In this document: positions 26,105 through 35,589 of the stretch, piece after piece
How the letters are laid out: the number at the start of each line of letters is the position of its first letter
How positions within the stretch are numbered: the first letter of the stretch is position 1
Source of the DNA: Nitrospirota bacterium
GTDB lineage: Bacteria > Nitrospirota > Nitrospiria > Nitrospirales > Nitrospiraceae
Length of the DNA stretch: 55,331 nt
NCBI GenBank assembly: GCA_040757595.1
Contig: JBFLWP010000021.1
Span: 1-55,331, forward strand
Reading direction: 5' to 3'
Made by a program: the position numbers and the translations under genes
The notes under the pieces: model-generated
The model's database searches: none
The model's input: only the letters and a program-made list of their open reading frames with translations
Told to the model about the DNA's origin: nothing

Positions 26105-27073
26105 CTATTGGGAGGCGGCCTGTCGTTGGTGCAGGAACTTTTCGATCGCTTCCCGCTCGGCTTGCCCCTGCTCCGCCCACTGACGGACCTTCTGGAGCAG
26201 CGCTGCAAGCCTGCTTCCCACCGAATCATAGCGCTGCGGTGCGATGGCTGCGCGGTACTCTTTGGCAATGGAGAGGAAGCCGTGCAGCCCGTCCAGAAAG
26301 AGGGCCACCGGCTCTGATCGAGCCTCCAGGGCCTTGTCGCGTAACTCGACGACCTCGCTCAGGAGCCCGTCCCCCGCTTGGCTTTGGCCGCTTCCCTCGG
26401 CCTGGCCGGGCCGACGCGAGGAGAGCTCCCGCTGAATCCTGGGCAGGCGGAACTCCGCTTCGGTCAGGAATTCCCTGTCCCGTCCGTCCAACTCCCGCAA
26501 TCTCTGCAACACGGTCTCCTGCGTCACTCCTTCCCCCAGAGCCTCCAGAACTTCGCCGAGGACATCCCGACCCGGCTCCGGGGCTTGGATCTGGCTCCGC
26601 TGCAGGTCCAGAAGCGCCGCGTGGAGCGCCGACCCCGGCTCGGGACGAGCGGCCGGCGGAGCGGGAGGTTTCCCTTGGCCGGCTTCGGCTATCCGTCGCA
26701 TCAACGGCTCAAAGTCCACGGCCGGCGCCGTCCGCGCCTCGATCTGTTGGACCGAGTTCTCGATGGCACCGAGCCCTTCGCGCAGCACGGAGACCGGGCC
26801 GCCCCCCGTGCCACTCTCCAGCCCGGGCAAGACCGACGAGAGCCGAACCAGGGCCAGGGCCAACTGTTCCAAGCCGGCCAATTCCACCGTCGCCGCAGAT
26901 CCCGCGAGGTTGGTGAGTCCCCGGCGGATGGTCTCGCTCAGCGACTGCGCGCCTCCCGGGTTCCCTTCGAGAGCTTGGAGAGCCTCGCGGATCTGGCCGA
27001 GCCAGTCGCGCGCCTCGGCGGCAAAGAGTTGGAGGACTTCGTCGAGAAACGGATCGTCACGTAAGTCGGCCAT
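26105..27073 (-). CDS. chemosensory-cluster protein with a degenerate Hpt domain
   Basis: 322 residues, last gene of the chemosensory operon. Residues about 8-95 have the four-helix Hpt pattern of CheA P1 domains (FLDEVLQLFAAEARDWLGQI), but where active domains read H-x-L-K-G-S-A this one reads LTNLAGSAATV: the phosphoaccepting His and the Lys are lost. The remainder is helical and Gln/Glu/Arg rich with no known domain. It cannot be a phosphotransfer site; it may dock CheA or a response regulator instead. The paralogue relation to the CheA Hpt domains is inferred from pattern. Confidence 0.65.
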   Translation of the reverse strand: MADLRDDPFLDEVLQLFAAEARDWLGQIREALQALEGNPGGAQSLSETIRRGLTNLAGSAATVELAGLEQLALALVRLSSVLPGLESGTGGGPVSVLREGLGAIENSVQQIEARTAPAVDFEPLMRRIAEAGQGKPPAPPAARPEPGSALHAALLDLQRSQIQAPEPGRDVLGEVLEALGEGVTQETVLQRLRELDGRDREFLTEAEFRLPRIQRELSSRRPGQAEGSGQSQAGDGLLSEVVELRDKALEARSEPVALFLDGLHGFLSIAKEYRAAIAPQRYDSVGSRLAALLQKVRQWAEQGQAEREAIEKFLHQRQAASQ

Positions 27074-27119
27074 GGATATCCCGACCCAGCCGACGTTGTC
27101 GGCGGGCCACTTCCTTCGG

Positions 27120-27947
27120 TCAGTCGCTCGGGGGCGATTCCTGCCCCTCGATCTTGTGAAGCCCGACGAGCCGCGCGATCTCCGCGATCGTCCGGCTCAG
27201 CTCCTCGATCCGCTGGGCCCCCGCAGCCGAAGTCCGCTCGGCCTCGGCCAGCCGTTCAACCAGGAGCTCGGTCCGCTGGCGTTCCTGCTCCAGTCTCGCC
27301 TCGAGGTCGGTCGCGCTCCCCGGCTCCCGCTCCCTGGCTGGCCCGGACTCCCGCGCCGCCACCAGGCCTTCCAGCTCCGTGACGCGAGCGCCGGCCCGCC
27401 CGAGCTGGTCCTCCAGCTCGGACGACCTGGCCTGCTCCTGAGCCAGCAGCGCCTCCAGCTCCTTGACCCGTGAGGAGGCCTGGCGGAACAACTGGAGCTG
27501 GTCCTCGGTAATGCGAAACACCTTCGGGGCGGGCGGAGGCGCAGCCTGGGCGGCTGGCTCGCCCGCGGCCGGCTTGCTCTGGCGCTTCGCTAGCAGCCCC
27601 ATGACCTGATCCTTCAGGACCGGCCCCTGAAGCGGCTTTTTCAGCACCCCGTCGGCCCGACAGGACTCGGCCTGCTTGGTCACCTGCTCGTCCACGATGC
27701 CAGAGATCAAGAGAACCGGCAGGTCGGCGAAGGAAGGCTGGGACCGGACGTAGGTGCAGAGGTCGTAGCCGCTCTTGTCCGGCATGATCACGTCGAAGAT
27801 GGCGAGGTCCGGATGCTCCGAGGCAAGCCGGGCCAGGGCCTCCTCCCCGTTGGAAGCCAAGGCGACCTCGAATCCGGCTTCGATCAACTGCCGCTCCGCC
27901 ACCTTCCGAATCGTGATGCTGTCGTCCGCCACCAGAATCTTCGCCAT
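27120..27947 (-). CDS. response regulator with a long coiled-coil tail
   Basis: 275 residues from ATG 27947, chosen because GGAGGGG lies just upstream; a longer frame to 28193 is a shadow. Residues 1-125 are a receiver domain: acidic pair in LVADDSITIRKV, phospho-Asp in LAIFDVIMPDKSG, Lys in VLKKPLQGP. Residues about 150-265 form a coiled coil (KELEALLAQEQARSSELEDQ, RTELLVERLAEAERT). No DNA-binding or enzymatic output is present, so it probably signals through the coil, for example to a motility or complex partner. It lies between a CheW-like gene and the degenerate Hpt gene. Confidence 0.82.
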   Translation of the reverse strand: MAKILVADDSITIRKVAERQLIEAGFEVALASNGEEALARLASEHPDLAIFDVIMPDKSGYDLCTYVRSQPSFADLPVLLISGIVDEQVTKQAESCRADGVLKKPLQGPVLKDQVMGLLAKRQSKPAAGEPAAQAAPPPAPKVFRITEDQLQLFRQASSRVKELEALLAQEQARSSELEDQLGRAGARVTELEGLVAARESGPAREREPGSATDLEARLEQERQRTELLVERLAEAERTSAAGAQRIEELSRTIAEIARLVGLHKIEGQESPPSD

Positions 27948-27961
27948 GCCCCCCTCCGCGC

Positions 27962-28444
27962 TCAAGTCGCCGCCCGCGGCGCGCGCCCGGACGGCTCGGA
28001 GCGAAACGCCAGACCCAGGGCCGCCAGCGAATAGACGGGGACGTAGTCCGCGCCGAGCCGGCAGGTCCCGATCGCATCCGGATCGCCCGGATGGACTGGT
28101 TGCACCGAGTCCGGCTCGATCGCGTGCAAGGTGGGAATGTCGGCATCGATGCAAATCGCCAGCGGGCCGTCCCGGCGCTTGGCGATCAGGCATAAGGGGC
28201 TCGTCCCCTCCACCGCGACGCCCAGACGGCCGGCGAGGTCGAAGACCGGCAGCACCTCGTCCCCCCGTCGCGTCACCGCCTTCACGAAGGCCGTCCCGCT
28301 GGGAACAGGCATGGAGCCGGTCCAGGGCCAGACGCCCCCGACTTCCTCTACCTTGGCCGCAAGCCGCCGACCGCCGACCGAGAACAGCACGAGCACCTGC
28401 CGGCCCGGCCCGCTAGATTTCTGCCCACGGGAGGTCTTCCGCAT
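27962..28444 (-). CDS. CheW-like adaptor
   Basis: 160 residues from ATG 28444 (GGAGGAG 7 bases upstream), overlapping the preceding CheW-like gene by 32 bases. It has CheW-fold strands: VLVLFSVGGRRLAAKVEEV at the start, EVLPVFDLAGRLG in the middle and YVPVYSLAAL at the end. It couples a receptor to CheA. It is more divergent than the 33.8-kb copy, lacking the usual G-x-INLRG core, so it could be a specialised docking protein. Confidence 0.7.
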   Translation of the reverse strand: MRKTSRGQKSSGPGRQVLVLFSVGGRRLAAKVEEVGGVWPWTGSMPVPSGTAFVKAVTRRGDEVLPVFDLAGRLGVAVEGTSPLCLIAKRRDGPLAICIDADIPTLHAIEPDSVQPVHPGDPDAIGTCRLGADYVPVYSLAALGLAFRSEPSGRAPRAAT

Positions 28445-28991
28445 CGCCCGTCTCCTCCACCTGTACCTGAATCGGCTCGAACGGATCCGTCTGCGCGGCC
28501 GCAGGCACCGCCGTCTCCGCCTCACGCACGGTTTCCGCCGGATAGACCTCGGTCACATGACCGAGCAGCCAATCCGGATCCACGAGCAACGTGACCGAGT
28601 CCTGAGAAAGGAAGAGCCCGGGGAACCACTGCCGCTCGGGACCGGTGAAATGGGGGGGCAGCGGCCGGACGGCCTGGAGGGACACGTCGGTCAATCCCCG
28701 CACCTCGTCCACCAGGAACCCGCGGGCAGCGTCCCGCACCTCGCACAGGATGATCCGGGCGGTCCCGGTCGGCGGCGAGGGCGGCAGCCCGAACCGGTCC
28801 GAGAGGGCCTGCAACGGATAGGTCCGCCCCAGGAACTCCAACCGATCCCCCATTCCCCCCGTCTGGGGCTCGACCATGCCGCGGACGATATCCGCCGGCA
28901 GGGCGCACGCGGTCCCGGCGAACGTCACGATCAGGAACGACTTGACGGCCGGTCCGTTGGCAGCCCGCTCGATCCGTCCGCGCAGGCTCAC
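28413..28991 (-). CDS. CheW-like adaptor
   Basis: 192 residues starting at GTG 28991 with GGGAG 7 bases upstream. CheW pattern: SFLIVTFAGTACALPADIV, LEFLGRTYPLQALSDRFGL, ARIILCEVRDAARGFLVDEV, SVTLLVDPDWLL, then an acidic tail ending in EDLPWAEI. The second of three CheW-type proteins in this operon. It may pair with the C-terminal CheW domain of CheA. Function by family; receptor specificity unknown. Confidence 0.72.
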   Translation of the reverse strand: MSLRGRIERAANGPAVKSFLIVTFAGTACALPADIVRGMVEPQTGGMGDRLEFLGRTYPLQALSDRFGLPPSPPTGTARIILCEVRDAARGFLVDEVRGLTDVSLQAVRPLPPHFTGPERQWFPGLFLSQDSVTLLVDPDWLLGHVTEVYPAETVREAETAVPAAAQTDPFEPIQVQVEETGDAEDLPWAEI

Positions 28992-29055
28992 GGGATCGCT
29001 CCCGGCTCGGCAGGACCGGAGACCGGGCCTCCGGCCGATCTGGCGACGTGGTCAC

Positions 29056-31878
29056 TCATGACGATGGCTTGGCGCCGACCGCGCTCCCGATCCGCTGGCT
29101 GACTTCCTGGATCAAGGCCCGCTCCTCCACCGGCTTGGTGACGTATCCGGACGCTCCCACCCCCAACGCCATCTGCCGGTGCTTGTCTCCGGCGCGGGTG
29201 GTCATCACGAGGATCGGCGTGGACTTCGTGTGGGCTCTCATCCGAAGGGCTTGAATGACCTCGTAGCCGTTCAGCTTCGGCATTTCGAGGTCCGTGATGA
29301 TCAGCCGGTAACCCGTCGCGGCGGCCTTCCGGAGCCCTTCTTCCCCATCCACCGCCGTATCCACGTGGTAGCCGGCCCCCTCCAGCATCCGGCCCACGAA
29401 TTTTCGCACGCTCAACGAGTCGTCGATGAGGAGAATGTCGGCCGCGGGGAGCTGCGCGGGGCGGGCCTCCCCGCCGGTCTGCTCAGCCAGCAACGCCGGC
29501 GCCGTCTGGGCCTGGGCGGACACGTCGAGGGCTCCCGCCGCTCGCCGCCCGCCGACGAGGCGGTTCACGTCAATGACCATGATCACCCGCCCTTCCGGAT
29601 CGATGCTGGCCCCGCTGAAACAGGACTCGCGGAACGGCTTCAGCGTCCCGAGGCTCTTCACGACGATTTCCTGGCGCCCGAGGAGCTCCTCCACGGCCAG
29701 CCCGACCGCTCCGGTCGCCGTCCGGACCACCACCACCGGCATCGGCCCGTCGGCGCCCCGAGACTCGGCCTGCAGCAGGGCCGCCAACCTCTTCACCTCC
29801 ACGGCCTCGTCCTCGAGCTGCAGGAGGGCCCGCCCCTCCACCTCCTGGACGGCCCCGGGCTTCGGCATCACCACCTCTCTGATGCTCGGCAGCGGAATGG
29901 CGTACCGCTCGGTTCCGACACGAACGATCAGCGCCGTAGAGATCAACAGGGTGAGCGGAAGGCTCAGGGTGAACTTCGTCCCGACGCCCCGCTCCGTTTC
30001 GATGTCGATGTGCCCGTTCATGGCCTCGACGGTCCGCTTGACCACGTCCATCCCGACGCCGCGGCCGGCCTGGGCGCCCACCCCTTCGGCCGTGGAAAAG
30101 CCCGGCAGGAAGATCAGCCGGTAGGCCTCGGCGTCCGACAGGGTCGCGACCAGCTCGGAGCGCAGGAGCCCCAGGGACACCGCCTTGGCCTTGATCTTCT
30201 CGACGTCGAGCCCGCCCCCGTCGTCCTCCACCTCGATGACCACCGCGGAGCCGCGATGGGCTGCATGCAGAAAGACGGTGCCCGCGGCCGGCTTGCCTCG
30301 CGCGACGCGGACCGCCGACGGCTCGATCCCGTGGTAGACGGCGTTGCGCACCAGGTGGACGAGCGGATCCACCAGGCGCTCGACCACGCCCGTATCCACC
30401 TCGGTCTGCTCCCCCGAAGTGACCAGGGTCACGTCCTTCCCGGTGGACCTGGCCATCTCCCGGACCGCCCGCCGGAACCGGGTGAAGGGCGTCCCGATCG
30501 GCACCATGCGGGCTTTCGCGATCTCGTCCCTCATGCCCAGCGTGAGCTGGTGGAGCTGGCCCATGTCCTCGCGAGCCCGGCGGATCGACGCGTTCAGTTG
30601 CGAGAGCGCCTCGCCGATGTCGGCCGAGACCTCGGCGACGCGCCGGGAGAGGATGTTGAAATCGTCGTATCGGTCGAGCTCCAGGCTCCCGAAATCGCTC
30701 CAAGGAGGAAGCTCCGCCGGCCCGGCAGGTCCGCGGCCCCCCGACGCCGCCGGCAGGGTGAAGGCATGCTTGTCCTCGAACGTGCGGACCGTCTCGTGCA
30801 TCCGGTTCCGGTAGGCGAGCACCTGCTTGGACAGGTGCTCGAGGGCCAGCAGCCGCTGCTCCAGCCGGCCTCGACCGATGACCAGCTCGCCGACCAGGTT
30901 GAGCAGCCGCTCCAGCCGGTCCCGGCTGACCCGGATGACCGCCCCCTCCTGTCCCTCCTTGGCCGGCGCTTTCGGCTCCCCGGCCTCCTGCTTGGCTGCC
31001 CGCTCTTCGGCCGGGGCGGGAGCCGGCGCGGCCACCGCCACCGGGGCGCCGGTGGGCTCGGGCTTGCCCGCCCGCTCGAGCCGCTGCAGGACCGAAGCGA
31101 ACTCCTGCCGGACCTGGGGCAGGGCGCGCGGGTCCCGTTTCATCAGGAGCCGAACCACGTCCACGACCTTGAAGACCAGGTCTGCGACCGGCGGGGTCAT
31201 CGGCATCTGTCCGTCCCTGAGGGACCCGATCATGTCTTCGACGTGATGGGTCACGTCGCCGACGGCCTTGAACCCGACCGTATAGGCCGAGCCCTTCAAG
31301 GTATGGGCCGTCCGGAACAGCAACTGGATCGTCTCGGCGTCCCGCGGGGCCTGATCCAGCCGGAGCAGCGACGCTTCGATCGCGTCCAGGTACTCTTGGG
31401 CCTCCGGCGAGAAATACGAGAACACTTCCGGGTCCACTTCGGGAAGCAGGTACGAGTCGGGGAACCGTTCGGCAGAGAACCCGTCCGGAGCCGACACGAG
31501 GGCGGATGCGTGGTCGGCCTTCCACCGGTCGCACAGGGCCCGGTCCTCGGGCCTCCCCCGCCCGATCGCGTCGATCTGGCTGCGCAGGGTGCCGACGAGG
31601 TCGCGGAGCAGCGCGACGCGCTCCGGCCACCGGCTCTCGGATTCGGTGGCCCGCTCGAGCGCGGCCTCCAGAATCTCGGCCAGGTCGGCCACTCCCGGGA
31701 ACCCGTAGAGGGCGGAGGCCCCCTTCAAACTGTGACCGATGATGTAGTGGGACTGGAGGGAGCGTGCCGACGGGAGCCCCCCGTCGGCCGGATGGAGGGC
31801 GGCGTGCAACGTGGCCAAGCCCTCCGAGGCTTCAGCCAGAAAGACGCTGACCAGCGAGTCGCGGTCGGCGGCGCTCAT
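29056..31878 (-). CDS. cheA: CheA-type hybrid histidine kinase with two Hpt domains and a receiver
   Basis: 940 residues. Two Hpt domains: His49 in IIGHSLKGASAL and His192 in RTAHTLKGSAYT. A Pro/Ala linker is followed by the dimerisation domain, then the ATP-binding domain with the N box LVHLVRNAVYHGIEP, G1 VEDDGGGLD and G2 GVGMDVVKRTVEAMNG. Next come a CheW-like regulatory domain (about 640-775) and a C-terminal receiver (about 820-935; phospho-Asp in LIITDLEMPKLNG). This layout matches ChpA/FrzE-like kinases that control type IV pili or gliding more than flagellar CheA. It is the centre of the operon; 27 bases separate it from the transducer gene. Confidence 0.95.
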   Translation of the reverse strand: MSAADRDSLVSVFLAEASEGLATLHAALHPADGGLPSARSLQSHYIIGHSLKGASALYGFPGVADLAEILEAALERATESESRWPERVALLRDLVGTLRSQIDAIGRGRPEDRALCDRWKADHASALVSAPDGFSAERFPDSYLLPEVDPEVFSYFSPEAQEYLDAIEASLLRLDQAPRDAETIQLLFRTAHTLKGSAYTVGFKAVGDVTHHVEDMIGSLRDGQMPMTPPVADLVFKVVDVVRLLMKRDPRALPQVRQEFASVLQRLERAGKPEPTGAPVAVAAPAPAPAEERAAKQEAGEPKAPAKEGQEGAVIRVSRDRLERLLNLVGELVIGRGRLEQRLLALEHLSKQVLAYRNRMHETVRTFEDKHAFTLPAASGGRGPAGPAELPPWSDFGSLELDRYDDFNILSRRVAEVSADIGEALSQLNASIRRAREDMGQLHQLTLGMRDEIAKARMVPIGTPFTRFRRAVREMARSTGKDVTLVTSGEQTEVDTGVVERLVDPLVHLVRNAVYHGIEPSAVRVARGKPAAGTVFLHAAHRGSAVVIEVEDDGGGLDVEKIKAKAVSLGLLRSELVATLSDAEAYRLIFLPGFSTAEGVGAQAGRGVGMDVVKRTVEAMNGHIDIETERGVGTKFTLSLPLTLLISTALIVRVGTERYAIPLPSIREVVMPKPGAVQEVEGRALLQLEDEAVEVKRLAALLQAESRGADGPMPVVVVRTATGAVGLAVEELLGRQEIVVKSLGTLKPFRESCFSGASIDPEGRVIMVIDVNRLVGGRRAAGALDVSAQAQTAPALLAEQTGGEARPAQLPAADILLIDDSLSVRKFVGRMLEGAGYHVDTAVDGEEGLRKAAATGYRLIITDLEMPKLNGYEVIQALRMRAHTKSTPILVMTTRAGDKHRQMALGVGASGYVTKPVEERALIQEVSQRIGSAVGAKPSS

Positions 31879-31905
31879 CGGATCTCCGCTTCGTTGGTGC
31901 CGCGA

Positions 31906-33777
31906 TCAGGCCACTTTGAACTGGCGGACCGACGCAGTCAGACCTTCGGCCAGCCTGGCCATTTCCTCGATGGTCAGGCGGGTCTCCTCGGCCGCTCGCT
32001 GCGTCGAGGTGGCGCCGCCGGTGATGTCTTTGATCGTGCGGGCCACTTCTTCCGTCGCCGCGGCCTGATCCACTGAAGATCGGGCGATGACCTGCGCCAG
32101 ATCGGCCGACCGCTGCGCGATCTCCGAAATTTCCTTGAACACCTCACCCGTCCGCAGCGCCGAGGCGGAACCGGCCTCCACGGTTTGGGTCTCGTGCTCC
32201 ATCGCCACCACCGCGTCCTGCGTCTCCTGCTGGATGACCTTGACGAGCTCGGCGATCTCGCGCGTGGACTGGGTGGAGCTCTCGGCGAGCTTCCGGACCT
32301 GATCCGCCACGACCGCGAACCGCGCCCCCGCCTCGCCCGCGCCGGCCGCCTCGATAGCGGCGTTCAGCGCGAGGAGGTTCGTCTGCGCCGCGATCTCCCT
32401 GATCGTGGACACGATCTGCGAGATTTCCAGCGACCGGTCGCCGAGCGTCTTGACCTGCTTGGACATGCGCTGCACGGCCGCCCGAATGCCCTGCATGTCC
32501 TGCACGGTCTCCTGCACCGCCACCCGTCCCCGTTCCGTGGCGGTCAACGCCTGCCGGGCGCTCTCGGAGGAGGCGCCGGCCGTTTCCGCCACCTGCCGCA
32601 TGGACTGCGTCAGCCCCTCGACCGCCGCGAGGGTGCGCTCGGACTCCATGGCCTGGCGCTGGGCGGTGGAGGCCATCTGCCCGGCGCTCTGACGGAGCGC
32701 CCCGGCCGAATCGTTCACGCGGCCCGCGGCTTCGCGCACCTGGCGCATCAACTGGCCGAACCGCTCCAGCATGAGGTTGAAGGCGTCGGCGAGGTTCCCG
32801 AACATGTCCGTCGTGACTTCGCCTCGCTTCGTCAGGTCCCCCTTGCTGACCTCGGCCACCAGCCCCAGGAACTCGATCAACCGTCGTTGCAGCATGTCGC
32901 GCTCTTCCTCGGTCTGGACCAGCGTGGTGATCCGGTCGAGCATGGTGTTGAACGCGCCGGCCATCTGGCCCAGCTCGTCCCGGCTGTCCAGCTTCGCCCG
33001 GGCCCGGAGGTTGCCGGCCGCGGCCTGCGTCGCGACCTCGGCGACGTGCGTGAGGCCGCGCGAGAAGAACTGGGCCAGGGCGTAGCCGACGGCGGCCCCA
33101 ACCAGAATCGCCAGCAAGGCGCCGAAGACGACCACGAGGGTCCGCCGCTGCGCGACGCTCTGGCCGGCTTCGTTCAGGTCCTTGGCCACCTCGCGCACGG
33201 TGGCGAGCAGATCGCGGACCCGCGCGGTCGCCTGGCTATACTTGTTCGAGACGTCTACCGAGAGGGCCAGCAGGCCGAGGTCCCGCATCATCGTCCGCTG
33301 ATCCGGCGTCAGCTCGGGCGCGTAGCTGTCGCTGAACGCGCTCACCGCTCCCTCGGCGGCGGCGAAGTAGTCGGTGAGCGCTCCGGAAAGGGCTTGATAA
33401 TCCTTGGCCTCGTCCCGGCCGCTCTGGGAGACGTGCATCACGCCCGTCGCGTAGGCGGCGAGGGGCTGGAGCGTCCGGCCCTTGAGTTCCGGCAGGACCC
33501 GGATGGCGTCGTCGAAGTCCTGCTTGCGGGTCGCCCGGCCGGCGGCAAGGATCGCGTCGTGATACAGCCCCAGGTTGCTGCTCGTGGCGCCGATGTTCGA
33601 CAGCGCGACCGTGGCGCTCTCGTACACGATCCGCAACTGGTCGCGGAGCTGCTGCAGCCCGAGCAGCCCGATGACGCCCACCACGACCATGATCGCGCCC
33701 ACGGCGGTGAAACCGACGACCAGCTTCCAGAACGTCTTCAGGTCCCTGAACCAGGTGTGGAGTTCGCGCTTCGCCAT
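31906..33777 (-). CDS. methyl-accepting transducer, PilJ-like
   Basis: 623 residues. TM1 at about 18-40 ([21 protein letters not shown]), a helical periplasmic domain (about 41-210), TM2 at about 216-240, then HAMP (about 240-295) and a second HAMP-like segment ([20 protein letters not shown]). The signalling hairpin tip is [20 protein letters not shown]-like around residue 480. There is no C-terminal CheR-binding pentapeptide and the end is VRQFKVA. The double HAMP and overall layout match PilJ of type IV pilus systems. The only receptor in this operon; its probable stimulus may come through the haem protein encoded upstream. Confidence 0.9.
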   Translation of the reverse strand: MAKRELHTWFRDLKTFWKLVVGFTAVGAIMVVVGVIGLLGLQQLRDQLRIVYESATVALSNIGATSSNLGLYHDAILAAGRATRKQDFDDAIRVLPELKGRTLQPLAAYATGVMHVSQSGRDEAKDYQALSGALTDYFAAAEGAVSAFSDSYAPELTPDQRTMMRDLGLLALSVDVSNKYSQATARVRDLLATVREVAKDLNEAGQSVAQRRTLVVVFGALLAILVGAAVGYALAQFFSRGLTHVAEVATQAAAGNLRARAKLDSRDELGQMAGAFNTMLDRITTLVQTEEERDMLQRRLIEFLGLVAEVSKGDLTKRGEVTTDMFGNLADAFNLMLERFGQLMRQVREAAGRVNDSAGALRQSAGQMASTAQRQAMESERTLAAVEGLTQSMRQVAETAGASSESARQALTATERGRVAVQETVQDMQGIRAAVQRMSKQVKTLGDRSLEISQIVSTIREIAAQTNLLALNAAIEAAGAGEAGARFAVVADQVRKLAESSTQSTREIAELVKVIQQETQDAVVAMEHETQTVEAGSASALRTGEVFKEISEIAQRSADLAQVIARSSVDQAAATEEVARTIKDITGGATSTQRAAEETRLTIEEMARLAEGLTASVRQFKVA

Positions 33778-33836
33778 GCCCTCCTCCTTCGCCGACGTCG
33801 CTGACTGGGCGGACCGCGAGGTCCGACGACGGTCGG

Positions 33837-34346
33837 CTACGTGCTTCCGGTTTCCACGTGGGCTAACAGGGTCGGCACCTCCACGACCCCGCCCATCCGG
33901 TTCTCCACCCTCAGAACGGCAGAAACGAACGACCGCCGGCCCGCCGCGTCGCCGGGCGGGGAGGCCAGCATCGCATCCCGCGGCACGGTCCGCAACTCCG
34001 GCACCTGGTCCACCAAGAGACCCACCTGATCGGACCCGTGCCGGATGACCACGGCGAACTGCGGCGACGGCCCCGCCTCCGGCAGCCCGAGCAGGCGGCG
34101 CAGGTCCACCAGCGGCATCACGATGCCGCGAAGGTTCGCCACCCCGACCAGCGCGGTCGGCATGCCCGGCACGGCCGTCATGGCTTCAACCTGGAACACT
34201 TCCCGAACGTGCTGGAGCTCGATGGCAAAGAGTTCTCCGCCGAGCGAGATGAGGCAGACGCGAAGGGGGCCCTCGCCGCGGTCGGCCGGAACGGAGTCGT
34301 CGGGAGGGTGCGGGACGCTAGTGGGGCGATCCATTGATCGTGTCAC
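33837..34346 (-). CDS. CheW/PilI-like adaptor
   Basis: 169 residues; CheW fold from about 30: [20 protein letters not shown], the canonical [20 protein letters not shown], and [15 protein letters not shown]. It links the PilJ-like receptor to CheA. An N-terminal 25 residues are Asp/Pro-rich and disordered. GTG 34346 or ATG 34334 may start it. Best-conserved of the three CheW-type proteins, so likely the main coupling protein. Confidence 0.88.
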   Translation of the reverse strand: MTRSMDRPTSVPHPPDDSVPADRGEGPLRVCLISLGGELFAIELQHVREVFQVEAMTAVPGMPTALVGVANLRGIVMPLVDLRRLLGLPEAGPSPQFAVVIRHGSDQVGLLVDQVPELRTVPRDAMLASPPGDAAGRRSFVSAVLRVENRMGGVVEVPTLLAHVETGST

Positions 34347-34365
34347 GTGACGCGGGCGCCGGCGG

Positions 34366-34728
34366 CTAGCCCAGCGCCTTCTTCACCGCGGCCAGGAGTT
34401 CCTCCGGTTTGAACGGCTTCACGACGTAGCCGGTGGCGCCCTGCTGCTGGCCCCAGAACTTGTCGCTCTCCTGGCCCTTCGAAGTGCACAGCACCACGGG
34501 GATGGACTTGAACCGTTCGTCGTTCTTCAGATCCCGGCAGGTCTGGAACCCGTTCCTGCCGGGCATGATCACGTCCAGGATGATGAGGTCCGGCCGATCG
34601 GCAGCCAGCTTCTCTTCCAGCTTCTCCGAATTCGAATAGGACACCACCGTGTGGTGCGCAGCCTTCAGGTAGCTTTCGATCAGTTGCAGCTCCGCGTTCG
34701 AGTCATCCACGACCACGATCTTGCTCAT
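34366..34728 (-). CDS. single-domain response regulator, PilH/PilG-like
   Basis: 120 residues, a receiver only. Acidic pocket KIVVVDDSNAEL, phospho-Asp in LIILDVIMPGRNG, Thr/Ser in VVLCTSKGQ, Lys in YVVKPFKPEEL. The QESDKFWGQQQGATGYVVKP segment is characteristic of PilH-type regulators of twitching systems. It probably receives phosphate from CheA and acts on a motility machine or drains phosphate. It lies 33 bases after the haem-protein gene. Confidence 0.9.
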   Translation of the reverse strand: MSKIVVVDDSNAELQLIESYLKAAHHTVVSYSNSEKLEEKLAADRPDLIILDVIMPGRNGFQTCRDLKNDERFKSIPVVLCTSKGQESDKFWGQQQGATGYVVKPFKPEELLAAVKKALG

Positions 34729-34761
34729 GCTCCAGTCGCTCCTTTCCCTCGCGCCCTCCGA

Positions 34762-35502
34762 CTACCGAACAGGCATGACGACGCTGATGGCGCCAGCCAG
34801 GTCCCCTTCCTTGTACCCTTCCTTCCTCATGCCCGTGATGTCCCGCTCCCCCTTCGGTTCGCCGTGGCATTTCAGGCATTTGGCTCCCGCATACTCGGGC
34901 GCCATCACCCGCAGGACCGGACGGCCGTCCACCGTGGCGCTCTTGCTGTACTCCTGGCCCTTGGGATAGCGGGAATCCGAGAAGAGCCGCAGGACCGAGG
35001 CCTCGAACTCGTCGGGCTTGTTCCCCGCAAACCGATACTCCGTCGCGGTCAGCTTCAACCGGATGCCGGTCCGCTTGGTGAATTTCTCCGCCGCCCGCCG
35101 TCCCCAGAGCGCGGGGATGAAACCCTTGAACGCCACTCCCTGCTTGTTGATGACCGGCTGCGCTTCGGCAACGACCTCCTTGCCCGCCTCCAACAGGGTG
35201 AGCAGCAGCGTGCTCTGCTGGCCGGTCGGCAGACGGCCGAGCTCGACGCCGGTTGTCTCCCTGAACTTCTCGGTCATACGGTCGCCGAAATACTCGGGGC
35301 TGAACCCCTTGTCTCCTCTCGTGGGATCGTTGAGCACCTCCTGATGCTCGCTGACCACGCTTCGCCCGGCCTGCATCAACCTGATCAGCAACTGCGCCGT
35401 TTCCGCCTCGCTCCCGGCCCAGGCCGGCGGTGCGAGCAACAGCCCCAGAGCCAGTCCCACCGCCATGACCAACTCCGCCCCGATTGATGTCTTCAAGCCC
35501 AC
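34762..35502 (-). CDS. periplasmic c-type haem protein, DUF3365 (Tll0287-like)
   Basis: 246 residues from GTG 35502, chosen for AGGAGGGAGG 5 bases upstream; frames beginning at 35532 or 35595 lack this. A signal peptide (ELVMAVGLALGLLLAPPAWA) exports it. The CxxCH haem site is AKCLKCHGEPKGERD near residue 210, and GFIPALWGRRAAEKFTKRTG with the upstream sequence fits DUF3365, a PAS-like haem-binding domain often fused to receptors or kinases. Here it is free-standing and heads the chemosensory operon, so it may be a diffusible redox or gas-sensing input for the PilJ-like receptor. That role is inference; the haem site is visible. Confidence 0.85.
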   Translation of the reverse strand: MGLKTSIGAELVMAVGLALGLLLAPPAWAGSEAETAQLLIRLMQAGRSVVSEHQEVLNDPTRGDKGFSPEYFGDRMTEKFRETTGVELGRLPTGQQSTLLLTLLEAGKEVVAEAQPVINKQGVAFKGFIPALWGRRAAEKFTKRTGIRLKLTATEYRFAGNKPDEFEASVLRLFSDSRYPKGQEYSKSATVDGRPVLRVMAPEYAGAKCLKCHGEPKGERDITGMRKEGYKEGDLAGAISVVMPVR

Positions 35503-35564
35503 GGCATCCTCCCTCCTGATGCGGGTTAACATGGGTCGAAGTCCTCCAATCCAAAAGGGAAACC

Positions 35565-35589
35565 AGTGTAGCAGATTTCGGACCGGTCC
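35565..35589 (-). promoter_or_regulatory. possible promoter/operator of the chemosensory operon
   Basis: Minus strand: a perfect palindrome GGACCGGTCC (35580-35589) overlaps a TTGGAC that could serve as -35, and TACACT (35565-35570) follows as a -10, with a spacer of 15 bases. The short spacer makes this a weak promoter call, but a regulator could bind the palindrome. Confidence 0.3.

Noticed and set aside
29179-32076. A 965-codon open frame on the plus strand opposite cheA
   Set aside because: A shadow of high-GC codon bias. cheA on the minus strand has all kinase motifs.
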